Source: Pararhizobium_B sp963760965
GTDB lineage: Bacteria; Pseudomonadota; Alphaproteobacteria; Rhizobiales; Rhizobiaceae
Length of the DNA: 64,000 nt
Assembly (NCBI GenBank): GCA_963760965.1
Contig: CAVXEW010000014.1
Span: forward strand, 124,001 to 188,000
Reading direction: 5' to 3'
This document shows, in pieces, positions 7,831 to 18,982 of this stretch (positions are counted from its first letter, which is position 1; each line of letters starts with the position of its first letter). Below the pieces are notes generated by a model. The model was not told the DNA's origin, made no database searches, and saw only the letters and a program-made list of their open reading frames with translations. Both the position numbers and the translations under genes were made by a program.

Positions 7831-8778
7831 ATGGAACTCGGCGCCGACAGCGCGGCCGCCCGCGACGAGGCGATCGAACAGGACATGACAGTCCGGCCGT
7901 TGCAGGACAATGCCGCCGAAGAGCCCTTTCCACCCATGTTCCGGGAGGCCCCTTCGTCGGTTGGCTTCAACAAGCTGCGCAAGCGCCTGCTTCGGAACGT
8001 CCGGCAGGCGATTTCGGACTTCGCGATGCTGCCGCCGGAAGGGCGGACGCCTCGCTGGCTTGTCGGCCTCTCCGGCGGCAAGGATTCCTATGCTTTGCTC
8101 GCGGTTCTGATTGACCTGAAGTGGCGTGGCCTGCTCCCGGTAGACCTGCTCGCCTGCAATCTCGACCAGGGACAGCCCGGCTTCCCGAAGCACGTCCTGC
8201 CGCAATTCCTGTCGCGGCACGGCATTGCTCACCGGATCGAGTACCGGGACACCTATTCGATCGTGACGGAGAAGGTGCCGGAGAACGCAACCTACTGCTC
8301 GTTGTGCTCGCGGCTGAGGCGCGGCCACCTCTACCGGGTCGCGCGGGAGGAGGGATGCGACGCGCTCGTGCTCGGGCATCACCGCGAGGACATCCTCGAG
8401 ACGTTCTTCATGAACCTTTTCCATGGCGGCCGGTTGGCTGCGATGCCGGGCAAGCTCCTCAACGACGAGGGCGACGTGACCGTGCTGCGCCCGCTCGCCT
8501 ATTGCGCCGAGGACGATCTCGCACGCTTTGCGGGGCACATGCGTTTCCCCATCATACCCTGCGATCTCTGCGGCTCCCAGGACGGCCTGCAGCGCAACGC
8601 CATGAAGGCGTTCCTCGCCGACATCGAACGCCGCATGCCCGGGCGCAAGGACGTGATGATCCGTGCGCTTGCCAACGTCCGGCCGAGCCACCTGCTCGAC
8701 CGCGAACTGTTTGATTTCGCAGGCCTCGAGCCTGCGCCCACCGGAAAGAGCAGCGACGAGCACTGCCATGAACTTTGA
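7831..8778 (+). CDS. ttcA: TtcA-like tRNA 2-thiocytidine synthase
   Basis: 315 aa. PP-loop ATPase of the TtcA group, which thiolates cytidine 32 of some tRNAs using an Fe-S cluster. The PP-loop SGGKDS lies at 81-86; two CxxC pairs (Cys156/Cys159 in CSLC and Cys244/Cys247 in CDLC) fit the cluster-binding cysteines. The first 45 or so residues are acidic and poorly conserved. The last 11 bases overlap the following phosphatase gene, so the two are probably co-transcribed. The gene's Fe-S dependence links it loosely to the suf genes elsewhere in the window. Confidence 0.88.
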   Translation: MELGADSAAARDEAIEQDMTVRPLQDNAAEEPFPPMFREAPSSVGFNKLRKRLLRNVRQAISDFAMLPPEGRTPRWLVGLSGGKDSYALLAVLIDLKWRGLLPVDLLACNLDQGQPGFPKHVLPQFLSRHGIAHRIEYRDTYSIVTEKVPENATYCSLCSRLRRGHLYRVAREEGCDALVLGHHREDILETFFMNLFHGGRLAAMPGKLLNDEGDVTVLRPLAYCAEDDLARFAGHMRFPIIPCDLCGSQDGLQRNAMKAFLADIERRMPGRKDVMIRALANVRPSHLLDRELFDFAGLEPAPTGKSSDEHCHEL

Positions 8779-9595
8779 CGACGCCCATGTGGATTCCCTT
8801 GCCGATCTCCTCGCTGAGGCGGGCAACGCGGAGATCATGCCGCGCTTCCGCAAACTGGACCGCGGCCAGGTACGGCAGAAAAGTTCGCGCATCGATCTCG
8901 TCACCGAAGGCGACGTCGCAGCCGAGCGCATGATCACCGAGGCGCTGCACCAGCGATATCCTGGCGCGCTCGTCGTCGGCGAAGAGGCCGTCAGCGCGGA
9001 CGCGGGCCTGCTAGACGGCCTTGCGGGCGCGGATCTGGCCTTCGTGCTCGATCCCATCGACGGAACATTCAATTTTGCCTCGGGCGTGCCGCTCTTCGGC
9101 GTGATGCTCGCGGTCTGCTTGAACGGGGAGACTGTTGCCGGCATCATTTACGATCCGGTCGGCGGCGACTGGATCCTGGCGGGGAGGGGGACGGGAGCCT
9201 TTCTTCGAGACGCCGGGGGGAACCTCTCTCCAGTCCGGGTGGCCGAGCCGGTCGACATCTCACAGATGACCGGCTCAGTTTCGTGGCAGTTCCTCGAGCA
9301 GCCGAAGCGGAGCCGCGTCGCCGCGAACCATACGAAGTGCCTCGGGCAGATGAACTACAAGTGTGCTGCCCATGAGTACCGGCTCATCTGCGAGGGCCAC
9401 GCCGAATTCTCCCTTTCGACCAAGGTGATGCCATGGGATCACCTGCCGGGCGTCCTGATCCATTCGGAAGCCGGTGGCTACTCGGCGAAGCTGGACGGCG
9501 AGCCCTATCGGGTTGGCGACCGGACCGGGCAATTGCTGGTCGCGCCTGATCGTGAAAGCTGGCTCTCGTTGAAGCGCGAGATCTGGGATGCATAG
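8768..9595 (+). CDS. Inositol monophosphatase-family phosphatase (possible HisN)
   Basis: 275 aa Mg2+-dependent phosphatase. Metal-binding motifs: GEE at 71-73, DPIDGT at 95-100 and Asp224 in WDHLPG (the usual form is WDxAAG). The family includes inositol monophosphatase, 3'-phosphoadenosine 5'-phosphate phosphatase and the HisN histidinol-phosphatase; the substrate cannot be fixed from sequence. The ATG overlaps the end of ttcA, pointing to translational coupling. Confidence 0.85.
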   Translation: MNFDDAHVDSLADLLAEAGNAEIMPRFRKLDRGQVRQKSSRIDLVTEGDVAAERMITEALHQRYPGALVVGEEAVSADAGLLDGLAGADLAFVLDPIDGTFNFASGVPLFGVMLAVCLNGETVAGIIYDPVGGDWILAGRGTGAFLRDAGGNLSPVRVAEPVDISQMTGSVSWQFLEQPKRSRVAANHTKCLGQMNYKCAAHEYRLICEGHAEFSLSTKVMPWDHLPGVLIHSEAGGYSAKLDGEPYRVGDRTGQLLVAPDRESWLSLKREIWDA

Positions 9596-9610
9596 CTTCT
9601 TCGGCCAGAC

Positions 9611-10849
9611 CTAGAAGTCCGCCCGGAAGAGCTTGCCCTTCTCGCCGACCAGCACGAAGGCGAGCGCTATTGTCGCGACGGCCGCGAACCCGGTCGCAAG
9701 CGGAACGATCGTGCCGTCGAAGGTCTGGCCGATATACGCGCCCACCAGGCCGCCGCCAGCGGTCTGCGTAAAGCCGAGCACTGCGGAAGCGGTACCGGCC
9801 ACCGCGCCGAGCGGCTCCATGGCGATGGAATTGAAGTTCGCGCTCACCCAGCCGAAGAGCGGCATCATGATCGCCACGATCGAAAGGAAGAGCCAGAACG
9901 GCACGGGTCCCGTCCTGGCGGCGATCATGAGTATCACCCCGAGCAGGACGTAGAGGCAGAGGGCGGCATGGGAAAGCCGGCGCTGCCCGAGCCTGCCGAC
10001 GAGCACCGAGTTGCCGAAGTTCGACAGAGCCATAAGGAGCGCAACAAGGGAAAAGACGATCGGAAACCACGCGCCGAGATGGTAGATGCCGACATAGACC
10101 TGCTGCGCGCAGTTCAGGAAGGCGAACAGCGCGCCGAAGAAGAAGGCCGTGGCCGACGCGTAGCAGAAGGCGAGCCTGTTCCCGAGAACGATCCGGAAGG
10201 CTTCCACGACGGAAGCCGGCGTGAGGGCGCGTCGCCGCTCGTTGAGCAGCGTTTCCGGCAGCCGCACGAAGGTCCAGATGCCGATGGCAGCGGAAAGCAC
10301 TGCCATGAAGACGAAAATGAGCTGCCAGTGCCCGATGAGAACGAGCACCTGCCCGGTTGACGGCGCGATGACGGGCACGATCATGAAGACCATCATGACG
10401 AGCGACATGATGGACGCCATCTGGCGGCCCGAATGGGTGTCGCGGATGATCGAAAGACAAATGATGCGGGTGGCCGCCGCGCCGACCCCCTGGAAGAAGC
10501 GGGCCGCGAGAAGGATGCCGTAGCTCGGTGCCAACGCACCCATCGCCGCGCAGGCAACATAGAGCACCATTCCGACGAAGAGCGGTCCGCGTCGCCCGAA
10601 CCGGTCCGAGATGGGTCCGAAGACCAGTTGGGCGGTTCCAAAGCCGACGATGTAGAACAGGAGCACATATTGCGCATCGTTCACGTCGGGGAGCCCGTAA
10701 TAGGACGCGATGTTCGGGAACGCCGGAAGCATGATGTCGATGGCCAGCGAATTCACGGCCATCAGGCCGGCCAGCATTCCGATGAATTCCGGGCGTTGAA
10801 GGCGGGTACCGCGGCGGGAAAGCGTAGGTGTCGTGGCCTGCTCAGCCAT
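9611..10849 (-). CDS. MFS transporter, Bcr/CflA-type drug efflux
   Basis: 412 aa with about 12 hydrophobic segments. An acidic residue in the first helix (SLAIDIMLPAFPNIA), the loop GPISDRFGRRGPLFVG and ARFFQGVGAAATRIICLSIIRD are typical of the Bcr/CflA branch of major facilitators, proton-driven exporters of drugs such as bicyclomycin. The start at 10849 has GGAGGCGG seven bases upstream; the longer frame lacks this. Substrate unknown. Monocistronic on the minus strand, convergent with the phosphatase gene. Confidence 0.9.
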   Translation of the reverse strand: MAEQATTPTLSRRGTRLQRPEFIGMLAGLMAVNSLAIDIMLPAFPNIASYYGLPDVNDAQYVLLFYIVGFGTAQLVFGPISDRFGRRGPLFVGMVLYVACAAMGALAPSYGILLAARFFQGVGAAATRIICLSIIRDTHSGRQMASIMSLVMMVFMIVPVIAPSTGQVLVLIGHWQLIFVFMAVLSAAIGIWTFVRLPETLLNERRRALTPASVVEAFRIVLGNRLAFCYASATAFFFGALFAFLNCAQQVYVGIYHLGAWFPIVFSLVALLMALSNFGNSVLVGRLGQRRLSHAALCLYVLLGVILMIAARTGPVPFWLFLSIVAIMMPLFGWVSANFNSIAMEPLGAVAGTASAVLGFTQTAGGGLVGAYIGQTFDGTIVPLATGFAAVATIALAFVLVGEKGKLFRADF

Positions 10850-10958
10850 CGTCCGCCTCCGGATGAACATTGCTGAAAGCAGGAATGCGCCGCCAGGCGA
10901 CGCATTCCGCAAGAAAGTCGGGGAACTGTCCCGGCCGGACGAGGGCCGGATCGAAGGG

Positions 10959-11294
10959 TCAGGCCGCGCCCTTTACGGCAATGCCCTGCTGTTCGAGATG
11001 CGACTGCAGTTCCTGGGCCTGGAACATTTCGCGGATGATGTCGCAACCGCCGACGAACTCGCCCTTGACGTAGAGCTGCGGGATGGTCGGCCAGTTCGAA
11101 TAGTCCTTGATGCCCTGGCGCAGGTCGTCGTCGGCGAGCACGTTGACGCCCTTGTAGTCGACGCCGAGGTAGTCGAGAATCTGGACGACCTGCCCCGAGA
11201 ACCCGCACTGCGGAAACTGCGGCGTGCCCTTCATGAAAAGGACCACGTCGTTGCTCTTCACTTCGTTGTCGATGAAATCGTTGATACCGCTCAT
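10959..11294 (-). CDS. grxD: Monothiol CGFS glutaredoxin (Grx4 type)
   Basis: 111 aa. The CGFS motif at 30-33 and the glutathione-binding segments WPTIPQLYVKGEFVGGCDI define class II monothiol glutaredoxins, which bind a [2Fe-2S] cluster with glutathione and work with BolA proteins in Fe-S trafficking and iron sensing. A bolA gene lies upstream on the same strand, separated by one unrecognised gene. The start at 11294 puts the protein at the family length; an in-frame Met nine residues earlier is less likely. Confidence 0.95.
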   Translation of the reverse strand: MSGINDFIDNEVKSNDVVLFMKGTPQFPQCGFSGQVVQILDYLGVDYKGVNVLADDDLRQGIKDYSNWPTIPQLYVKGEFVGGCDIIREMFQAQELQSHLEQQGIAVKGAA

Positions 11295-11420
11295 GTCTTT
11301 GCCTTTCTCTGTCCGGTTCAAGGCCGGAAGTCGAAATCAGGAATTTGTGACTTCTAGATAGAGGATCGGCCGAGCCGACACAAGCGCGTCGGCGAGGTGG
11401 AACCGGTCGATCGGAAGTCT

Positions 11421-12638
11421 TCAGGCACGCGCCACCCTGCCGGCGGCAGCGGCGTCGACCACTCCCTCTTCGGGCAGCGGGGGAAGGCGCTCGGGTGAGA
11501 AACCGGCAAACGACGCGGCCCGGAATGGCCCGGCCGTCATCAGGGTGAAATCGAAGTCGGCCCGCTTGTCCGGGTCGAGAACATATTGCCGGTGAACCCG
11601 CAGCATGTCGCGCTTGATCTTGCGGTAGTGTTCGGGATCCAGCATCCGCTTGAAACGCAGGAGCAGGATCGCGGCAGGCGGCAGATCGGCGTGGCCGCAC
11701 TGCTCGAAAGTGCGGCTGCGGTAGAAGTTCACCGCGTCGGTGAGGCACTGGACGTCCAGCCACGTGAAGTTCTTCTGCCGGGCAATGCGGCCGACGCGTT
11801 CGCGCAGGACTCCGGCGCTGCGAAGGAGGCTGCATTGCAGCAATGCGCCGCCGAGGGTGACGAACGCGACGTCACGACCCTCGAAAAGGTCGGGACTTCT
11901 TTCCAGCAACGCGCCGACGACATGGACTGCGAGGTTCGAACCTATGCTGTGGGAGGAAATCAGGACTTCGTCTGCCGGCTGCGAGAGCGCAGCGGCCACG
12001 CGTGCCTCGAAATCGGCAAGCAGTCTGTTGACTGCGGGATCGTCGAGCCGCGCGAGCGCGCAGGCCATCTGCCAGTCGGAGAAGAGATGAAGCGCGTGAT
12101 AGCGCTCCGAGAAAGGCAGGAAACCGAAGTGGAAGAACGCGAAAGCAAGCGGCACGCTCCAGAGCAGGTGCCAGTACGATGCCGCCAGGAGCAGCGGAAG
12201 ACAGCCTATCGCAACCGCAGCCGCGAGCCCGAGGGCAACCAGGAGGAACGGGAAAGCGAAGAACAGGGCAAAGCGCCAGGCGCAGCGAAGATAGCGCCAA
12301 GCGGCGCCTTCCGCCACGACGCGTGCTGCCGCAAGATATCCGCCGGCGATCCGGACCGGGAGGGAACGCTTCCGGTACTGTTCGATCCGTCCCGCATGCT
12401 CGAAGATATGGATCCGGCTTTCGACCTGCCAGCCCCGCCCCGCGGCCCGCACGTCGAAGGAGCCCGACCGCGCGCATGGCGCGCCGACTTCGATGGAATG
12501 GTTCCAGACCCGGGCGCTACGCTCGGCCACGCGCGCATAGCGCGCATGGTGGGCGCCGGCGTCCAGCGGCTCGAAGCCGGCGAAGTGCAGGACGAGGCGT
12601 CGGTTCACGGGCCGCGCCGCTTCGACCGGATCGGTCAT
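11421..12638 (-). CDS. Unrecognised membrane protein with hydrolase-like SxHSxGS motif
   Basis: 405 aa, not recognised. What can be seen: a soluble N-terminal part (1-115), two adjoining membrane segments (about 122-158 and 160-178), and a C-terminal part with LISSHSIGSNLAVHVVGALL (Ser231). That resembles the nucleophile elbow of alpha/beta hydrolases, although the first Gly of GxSxG is replaced by Ser. Alpha/beta-hydrolase membership is therefore only a suggestion. The start at 12638 lies 10 bases after the bolA stop codon, so it is probably co-transcribed with bolA, and grxD follows 126 bases later. Confidence 0.65.
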   Translation of the reverse strand: MTDPVEAARPVNRRLVLHFAGFEPLDAGAHHARYARVAERSARVWNHSIEVGAPCARSGSFDVRAAGRGWQVESRIHIFEHAGRIEQYRKRSLPVRIAGGYLAAARVVAEGAAWRYLRCAWRFALFFAFPFLLVALGLAAAVAIGCLPLLLAASYWHLLWSVPLAFAFFHFGFLPFSERYHALHLFSDWQMACALARLDDPAVNRLLADFEARVAAALSQPADEVLISSHSIGSNLAVHVVGALLERSPDLFEGRDVAFVTLGGALLQCSLLRSAGVLRERVGRIARQKNFTWLDVQCLTDAVNFYRSRTFEQCGHADLPPAAILLLRFKRMLDPEHYRKIKRDMLRVHRQYVLDPDKRADFDFTLMTAGPFRAASFAGFSPERLPPLPEEGVVDAAAAGRVARA

Positions 12639-12648
12639 CGGGGGCGTG

Positions 12649-12882
12649 TCAGTCCGGTACCGAGGTCTGCAGCGCGAGGGCATGCAGCACGCCGCCCATG
12701 TTGCCCTTGAGGGCGTCGTAGACCATCTGGTGCTGCTGGACGCGCGTCTTGCCGCGAAAGCTTTCGGCCACGACTTCCGCCGCATAATGGTCGCCGTCTC
12801 CCGCCAGGTCGCGAATCGTCACCCTGGCGTCGGGGATCGCCGCCTTGATCATGGTTTCGATATCGCCGGCATTCATGGCCAT
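12649..12882 (-). CDS. bolA: BolA family protein
   Basis: 77 aa. Small KH-like fold protein; the segment VTIRDLAGDGDHYAAEVVAESF and the C-terminal HQMVYDALKG...HALALQT are characteristic. The His of the HYAAEV stretch and the C-terminal His region are where BolA proteins ligate a shared cluster with CGFS glutaredoxins. Three Met codons are possible (12909, 12882, 12876); 12882 has GGAG at a suitable distance and the usual length. Follows purL by 101 bases on the same strand, an arrangement common in this order. Confidence 0.9.
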   Translation of the reverse strand: MAMNAGDIETMIKAAIPDARVTIRDLAGDGDHYAAEVVAESFRGKTRVQQHQMVYDALKGNMGGVLHALALQTSVPD

Positions 12883-12983
12883 CTGGCAGTACTCCGCTTT
12901 GTCGGGCATTGGCCCAATGGTATGGCCGCTGCACGGCTTCGCGTCAATCTTCTTGGCCTCGCGTTCGCGCCTTGTTGGCGCCT

Positions 12984-15221
<2,238 letters not shown>

Positions 15222-15470
15222 GCTAGGCGTCTTCGCTCTCTCGCTCGATTTTGGCCACAGCACCGCCAGGCAAGGCCGGCTTCGTGCTTCCTCCCGGGCA
15301 TATAGCCTGTTTCCGCGCAATTGCGAAACGGCCGGGCAAGTCTGTGCACAGCGCTGGTCGCCGCGCCCGTTCGGGACGGAAGCGCAGCCCGGCCACAAAA
15401 AGCGAGATCAATTCGACGCCGCGGCGTTCTTGCAGGAAGCCGGACAGTCTTTCTTCCGGCTCTGCCGCTT

Positions 15471-15920
15471 CTAGGCTGCGCCGCCGCACGCGGTGCTGCC
15501 CGCTGACCAGCGTCTGACATCGGAAGATATGCGGGCGCCGACGGCCTTGTCCATCAGGGGGCCGTAGGCCTCGACCCGCGCAGGCGATCCTTCGGCCTGG
15601 ATCACGGCGAGAGGACGTGCCTGCGGGTTCCCGGCGGGAACCAGCAGGAGGCGCGGCGGACCGGCGATGGCGTTGAGTTCCGGCGCCAGCCGATAGTTCC
15701 GGAAGGCGCTGTCGTTCGACCCGTACCAGCAGGCGGTGGCCGCCTTCATGATCCGCTCCATCGTCGGCACGGCCGAAGCCGTACTCGATACGGCAAGGCT
15801 GCCCGGTCCTGTCGACGACTGGCAGCCGGCAAGGCCAAGGGCGAGGGCGGCGGCGACTGCGGCCGCTGTCCGCTTCCCGGCGCGGTCTTTCTTGTTGCTC
15901 GCTCCGCGGGCGCTGCTCAA
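15471..15920 (-). CDS. Small putative lipoprotein in the purine cluster
   Basis: 149 aa, no recognised domain. A basic N-terminus, a hydrophobic stretch AAAVAAALALGLAGC and a lipobox ending at Cys33 indicate a lipoprotein, probably outer membrane. The mature part has three cysteines and a conserved-looking APELNAIAGPPRLLLVPAGNPQARPLAVIQ segment. No ATG is available: the likely start is TTG at 15920, overlapping the purQ stop as TTGA, with a weak GGTGG upstream, so translation would be coupled to purQ. Function unknown. Confidence 0.75.
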   Translation of the reverse strand: MSSARGASNKKDRAGKRTAAAVAAALALGLAGCQSSTGPGSLAVSSTASAVPTMERIMKAATACWYGSNDSAFRNYRLAPELNAIAGPPRLLLVPAGNPQARPLAVIQAEGSPARVEAYGPLMDKAVGARISSDVRRWSAGSTACGGAA

Positions 15921-16588
15921 GCTGCCACCATTTCGAGCGCGCTGGCGAAGAGCGCCCGCCCGTCGAGGCCGCCATGCGCTTCCTCGATGAGGTTTTCAGG
16001 GTGCGGCATCATTCCGAGCACATTGCCGGCCTCGTTGACGATGCCGGCGATATCATCGATCGAGCCGTTGGGGTTGGTGCCTTCGGCATAGCGGAAAACG
16101 ACCCGGTCACCGTCCTGCAATTCCTTCAGCGTGCGCTCGTCGGCGAAATAATTGCCGTCGTGATGAGCCACCGGGCAGCGGATGACCTGGCCCTTTTCGT
16201 AGGCCATCGTGAAAGCGGTGTCGGCGTTGGCGACCTCCAGCTTGACCTCCCGGCACACGAAGCGCAGCGACTGGTTGCGCATCAGTGCTCCTGGCAGCAG
16301 TCCCGCCTCCAGCAGGATCTGGAAGCCGTTGCAAACACCGAGCACGCGTACGCCCCTGGCCGCTTTTTCGCGCACCGCGCGCATGACCGGCATGCGGGCT
16401 GCGATCGCGCCGCAGCGAAGGTAGTCGCCATAGGAGAACCCGCCGGGGATGACGATCAGATCGACATCCGGGATCTCGCTTTCGGTCTGCCAGACGGTGA
16501 CCGGCCGCTCGCCGGAGATGCGCGTCAGTGCTGCGATCATGTCGCGGTCCCGGTTGAGGCCGGGAAGCAGGAGAACGGCTGATTTCAT
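15917..16588 (-). CDS. purQ: Phosphoribosylformylglycinamidine synthase subunit PurQ
   Basis: 223 aa class I glutamine amidotransferase that supplies ammonia to PurL. Catalytic triad visible: Cys86 in LGVCNGFQIL, with His196 and Glu198 in MMPHPE; the oxyanion region GGFSYGDYLRCGAIAA is also present. Begins 39 bases after purS ends and overlaps the next gene's TTG start. Confidence 0.97.
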   Translation of the reverse strand: MKSAVLLLPGLNRDRDMIAALTRISGERPVTVWQTESEIPDVDLIVIPGGFSYGDYLRCGAIAARMPVMRAVREKAARGVRVLGVCNGFQILLEAGLLPGALMRNQSLRFVCREVKLEVANADTAFTMAYEKGQVIRCPVAHHDGNYFADERTLKELQDGDRVVFRYAEGTNPNGSIDDIAGIVNEAGNVLGMMPHPENLIEEAHGGLDGRALFASALEMVAA

Positions 16589-16627
16589 CGTCTGGTCCCG
16601 TCAATGGGCGGTCGAAGCCGGCTTCGC

Positions 16628-16870
16628 TCACGCGAGTTCGATCGCGTAGTCCTCTATCACCGTGTTGGCCAGCAGGTTCTCGCACATGGCCTTCAGGTCG
16701 GTCTCAGCCTGCGCCCGGTCGGCGGTCTCCAGCTCGACGTCGAAGACCTTTCCCTGGCGGACATGGCCGATGCCGTCGAAGCCGAGTGCCCCGAGCGCGC
16801 CCTCTATCGCCTTGCCCTGCGGGTCGAGGACACCGTTCTTGAGCGTGACGGTGACGCGGGCCTTGATCAA
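16628..16870 (-). CDS. purS: Phosphoribosylformylglycinamidine synthase subunit PurS
   Basis: 80 aa third subunit of the multipolypeptide FGAM synthase, bridging PurL and PurQ. VTLKNGVLDPQGKAIEGAL and the C-terminal CENLLANTVIEDY are family hallmarks. Lies 18 bases after purC and directly before purQ in the same transcript. Confidence 0.96.
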   Translation of the reverse strand: MIKARVTVTLKNGVLDPQGKAIEGALGALGFDGIGHVRQGKVFDVELETADRAQAETDLKAMCENLLANTVIEDYAIELA

Positions 16871-16888
16871 AATTCTTTCCTTCAGCTG

Positions 16889-17653
16889 CTACTTGACCAG
16901 AACCGGGCCGCTTCCGCGCGGCGGCTCGTTTTCGTTCATGATGCCGAGGCGGCGGGCGACTTCCTGGTATGCCTCGACGAGATTGCCGAGATCGCGGCGG
17001 AACACGTCCTTGTCCAGCTTCTCGTGGCTCTCGATGTCCCACAGGCGGCAAGAGTTGGGCGAAATCTCGTCGGCGACGATGATTCGCATCATGTCGCCTT
17101 CGAAGAGCCTTCCGCACTCGATCTTGAAATCGACGAGCTGGATTCCGACGCCGAGAAAGAGTCCGGAGAGGAAATCGTTGACGCGGATGGCCAGAGCCAT
17201 GATGTCGTCGATCTCCTGGGGAGACGCCCAGCCGAAGGCGGTGATGTGCTCCTCGGAAACCATCGGGTCGTCGAGGGCGTCGGCCTTGTAGTAGAACTCG
17301 ATGATCGAGCGCGGGAGGACCGTGCCTTCCTCGATCCCGAGTCGCTTGGCGAGCGAACCGGCGGCGATGTTCCGCACGACGATTTCCAGCGGTACGATCT
17401 CGACTTCCTTGATCAGCTGCTCGCGCATGTTCAGCCGGCGGATGAAATGCGTCGGGATGCCCATCCGGTTCAGATGCGTGAAGATGTACTCCGAAATGCG
17501 ATTGTTGAGCACGCCCTTGCCGTCGACGACATCATGCTTCTTCTTGTTGAAGGCAGTGGCATCGTCCTTGAAGAACTGGATGAGCGTACCTGGCTCCGGG
17601 CCTTCGTAAAGGATCTTGGCCTTGCCCTCGTAAATCCGGCGGCGACGGTTCAT
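16889..17653 (-). CDS. purC: Phosphoribosylaminoimidazole-succinocarboxamide synthase
   Basis: 254 aa SAICAR synthetase, joining aspartate to CAIR with ATP. The start MNRRRRIYEGKAKILYEG at 17653 gives the usual length; an in-frame Met six codons upstream is an alternative. Landmarks: FKDDATAFN, GIPTHFI, EIVVRNIAAGSLAKR and DFKIECGR. First gene of the purC-purS-purQ-lipoprotein run. Confidence 0.97.
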   Translation of the reverse strand: MNRRRRIYEGKAKILYEGPEPGTLIQFFKDDATAFNKKKHDVVDGKGVLNNRISEYIFTHLNRMGIPTHFIRRLNMREQLIKEVEIVPLEIVVRNIAAGSLAKRLGIEEGTVLPRSIIEFYYKADALDDPMVSEEHITAFGWASPQEIDDIMALAIRVNDFLSGLFLGVGIQLVDFKIECGRLFEGDMMRIIVADEISPNSCRLWDIESHEKLDKDVFRRDLGNLVEAYQEVARRLGIMNENEPPRGSGPVLVK

Positions 17654-17867
17654 GATCGTCTTCTCTGTCATGGCCGGCTCGATAGAGCGGAGTCGGCGTT
17701 TCGGTCGGTTGTTGCGTCTTTTCCGCGTGCTTATCCCAATTGGTCGCCTTGCACAATCGGCGGCCCTGGACGATCCCTCGTTTTCAGGCAGGTTCCCGGC
17801 GACTTTCAATTTGGCTCCCGGCGGGCCATATTTCCGCATAGCGACAATCGTAGAGGGACGGAACGCG

Positions 17868-18188
17868 ATGACTATCCTTGACGACCGCGAACATGCGTTC
17901 GAGAACATGTTCGTCCATGACGAGGAAATGAAGTTCAAGGCGGTGGTCCGGCGCAACAAGCTGCTGGGGCTGTGGGCAGCCGAGCTTCTCGGCAAGAGCG
18001 GGGCGGACGCCACCGCCTATGCGGCCGAGGTCGTGGCGGCGGACTTCCAGCGTACGGGCCACGAGGACGTGTTCGACAAGGTCCGTGCCGACTTCGACGC
18101 CAACGGCGTGGTCCAGTCGGACGAGCAGATCCGCGAGAAGATGCTCGCGCTTCTTCCCGTCGCCGCGGCGGAAGTGCAGAAATCCTAG
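17868..18188 (+). CDS. DUF1476 protein, F-type ATPase zeta inhibitor
   Basis: 106 aa, DUF1476. In Paracoccus the homologue is the zeta subunit, whose N-terminal segment inserts into F1 and blocks ATP hydrolysis. Here the N-terminus MTILDDREHAFENMFVHDEEMKFK matches the family; whether inhibition is retained is inferred, since the inhibitory role varies among alphaproteobacteria. The start at 17868 follows GAGGGACGGAAC. Divergent from purC. Confidence 0.88.
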   Translation: MTILDDREHAFENMFVHDEEMKFKAVVRRNKLLGLWAAELLGKSGADATAYAAEVVAADFQRTGHEDVFDKVRADFDANGVVQSDEQIREKMLALLPVAAAEVQKS

Positions 18189-18223
18189 CAGATGAGCAAA
18201 CACGGACCTGGACCGGCAGGCCA

Positions 18224-18982
18224 ATGAAGCTTTCCGAAAGACTGAACGCCGGCGATGCGCTGCTGACCTGCTGGTCGGGCCTGCCGTCGGTGGACGTCGT
18301 CGCTGCGCTGGCGCGCACCTCGTACGATGTCGTCACGCTCGACATGCAGCACGGCGCGCATACGGAGACGAGCGTCTATTACGGCATCGAGGCCGTCGTC
18401 GCAGGTGGCAAGCCGGCGGTCGTTCGCATTCCCGTAGGGCGCAACGACATGGCGAGCCGCGCGGTCGATTTCGGCGCGGAGGCGGTCATCGCTCCCATGA
18501 TCAATTCGGTGGCGGATGCGAAAGCCTTCGCCGCCGCGGTCAAATACCCGCCGCTCGGCGAGCGCTCCTGGGGGCCGGGCCGGGCCATGCAACTGCACAG
18601 GATCGAGGATCCGAGAGCCTATCTGGAACGCGCCAACCGCGACATTCTCGCGCTTGCGATGATCGAGACGAAGAGCGCGCTTGCTGCTCTCGGGGATATT
18701 CTGGCGGAGCCCGGCATCGACGGCGTCTTCGTAGGCCCGTCCGACTTCTCCATCTCGTGGACGGACGGTGCCGACGTCGATCCGGAACTCGACGGGATGA
18801 CGGACGCGATCCACACGATAGCCGAAGCCGCGCGGGGCGCGCGCAAGCATGCGGCGATCTTTTCCGTCAGCCCTGCGCGCGTGGCACTTTATCGCGACAT
18901 GGGCTATCGCCTGATGGCCTGCGGGACCGAGCAGATGATCCTTTCCGCCGGAGCGTTCGAAATCGCGGCCGCCTCGCGCTAG
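18224..18982 (+). CDS. HpcH/HpaI family aldolase
   Basis: 252 aa class II (metal-dependent) aldolase of the HpcH/HpaI/GarL type, cleaving 2-keto-3-hydroxy acids to pyruvate and an aldehyde. DVVTLDMQHGAHTE, the metal-ligand region ALAMIETKSAL and GVFVGPSDFSIS are typical; GERSWGPGRA replaces the more usual GxRGxG. The substrate is not predictable. Starts 35 bases after DUF1476 and ends in a 4-base tail overlap with the next gene on the other strand. Confidence 0.88.
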   Translation: MKLSERLNAGDALLTCWSGLPSVDVVAALARTSYDVVTLDMQHGAHTETSVYYGIEAVVAGGKPAVVRIPVGRNDMASRAVDFGAEAVIAPMINSVADAKAFAAAVKYPPLGERSWGPGRAMQLHRIEDPRAYLERANRDILALAMIETKSALAALGDILAEPGIDGVFVGPSDFSISWTDGADVDPELDGMTDAIHTIAEAARGARKHAAIFSVSPARVALYRDMGYRLMACGTEQMILSAGAFEIAAASR

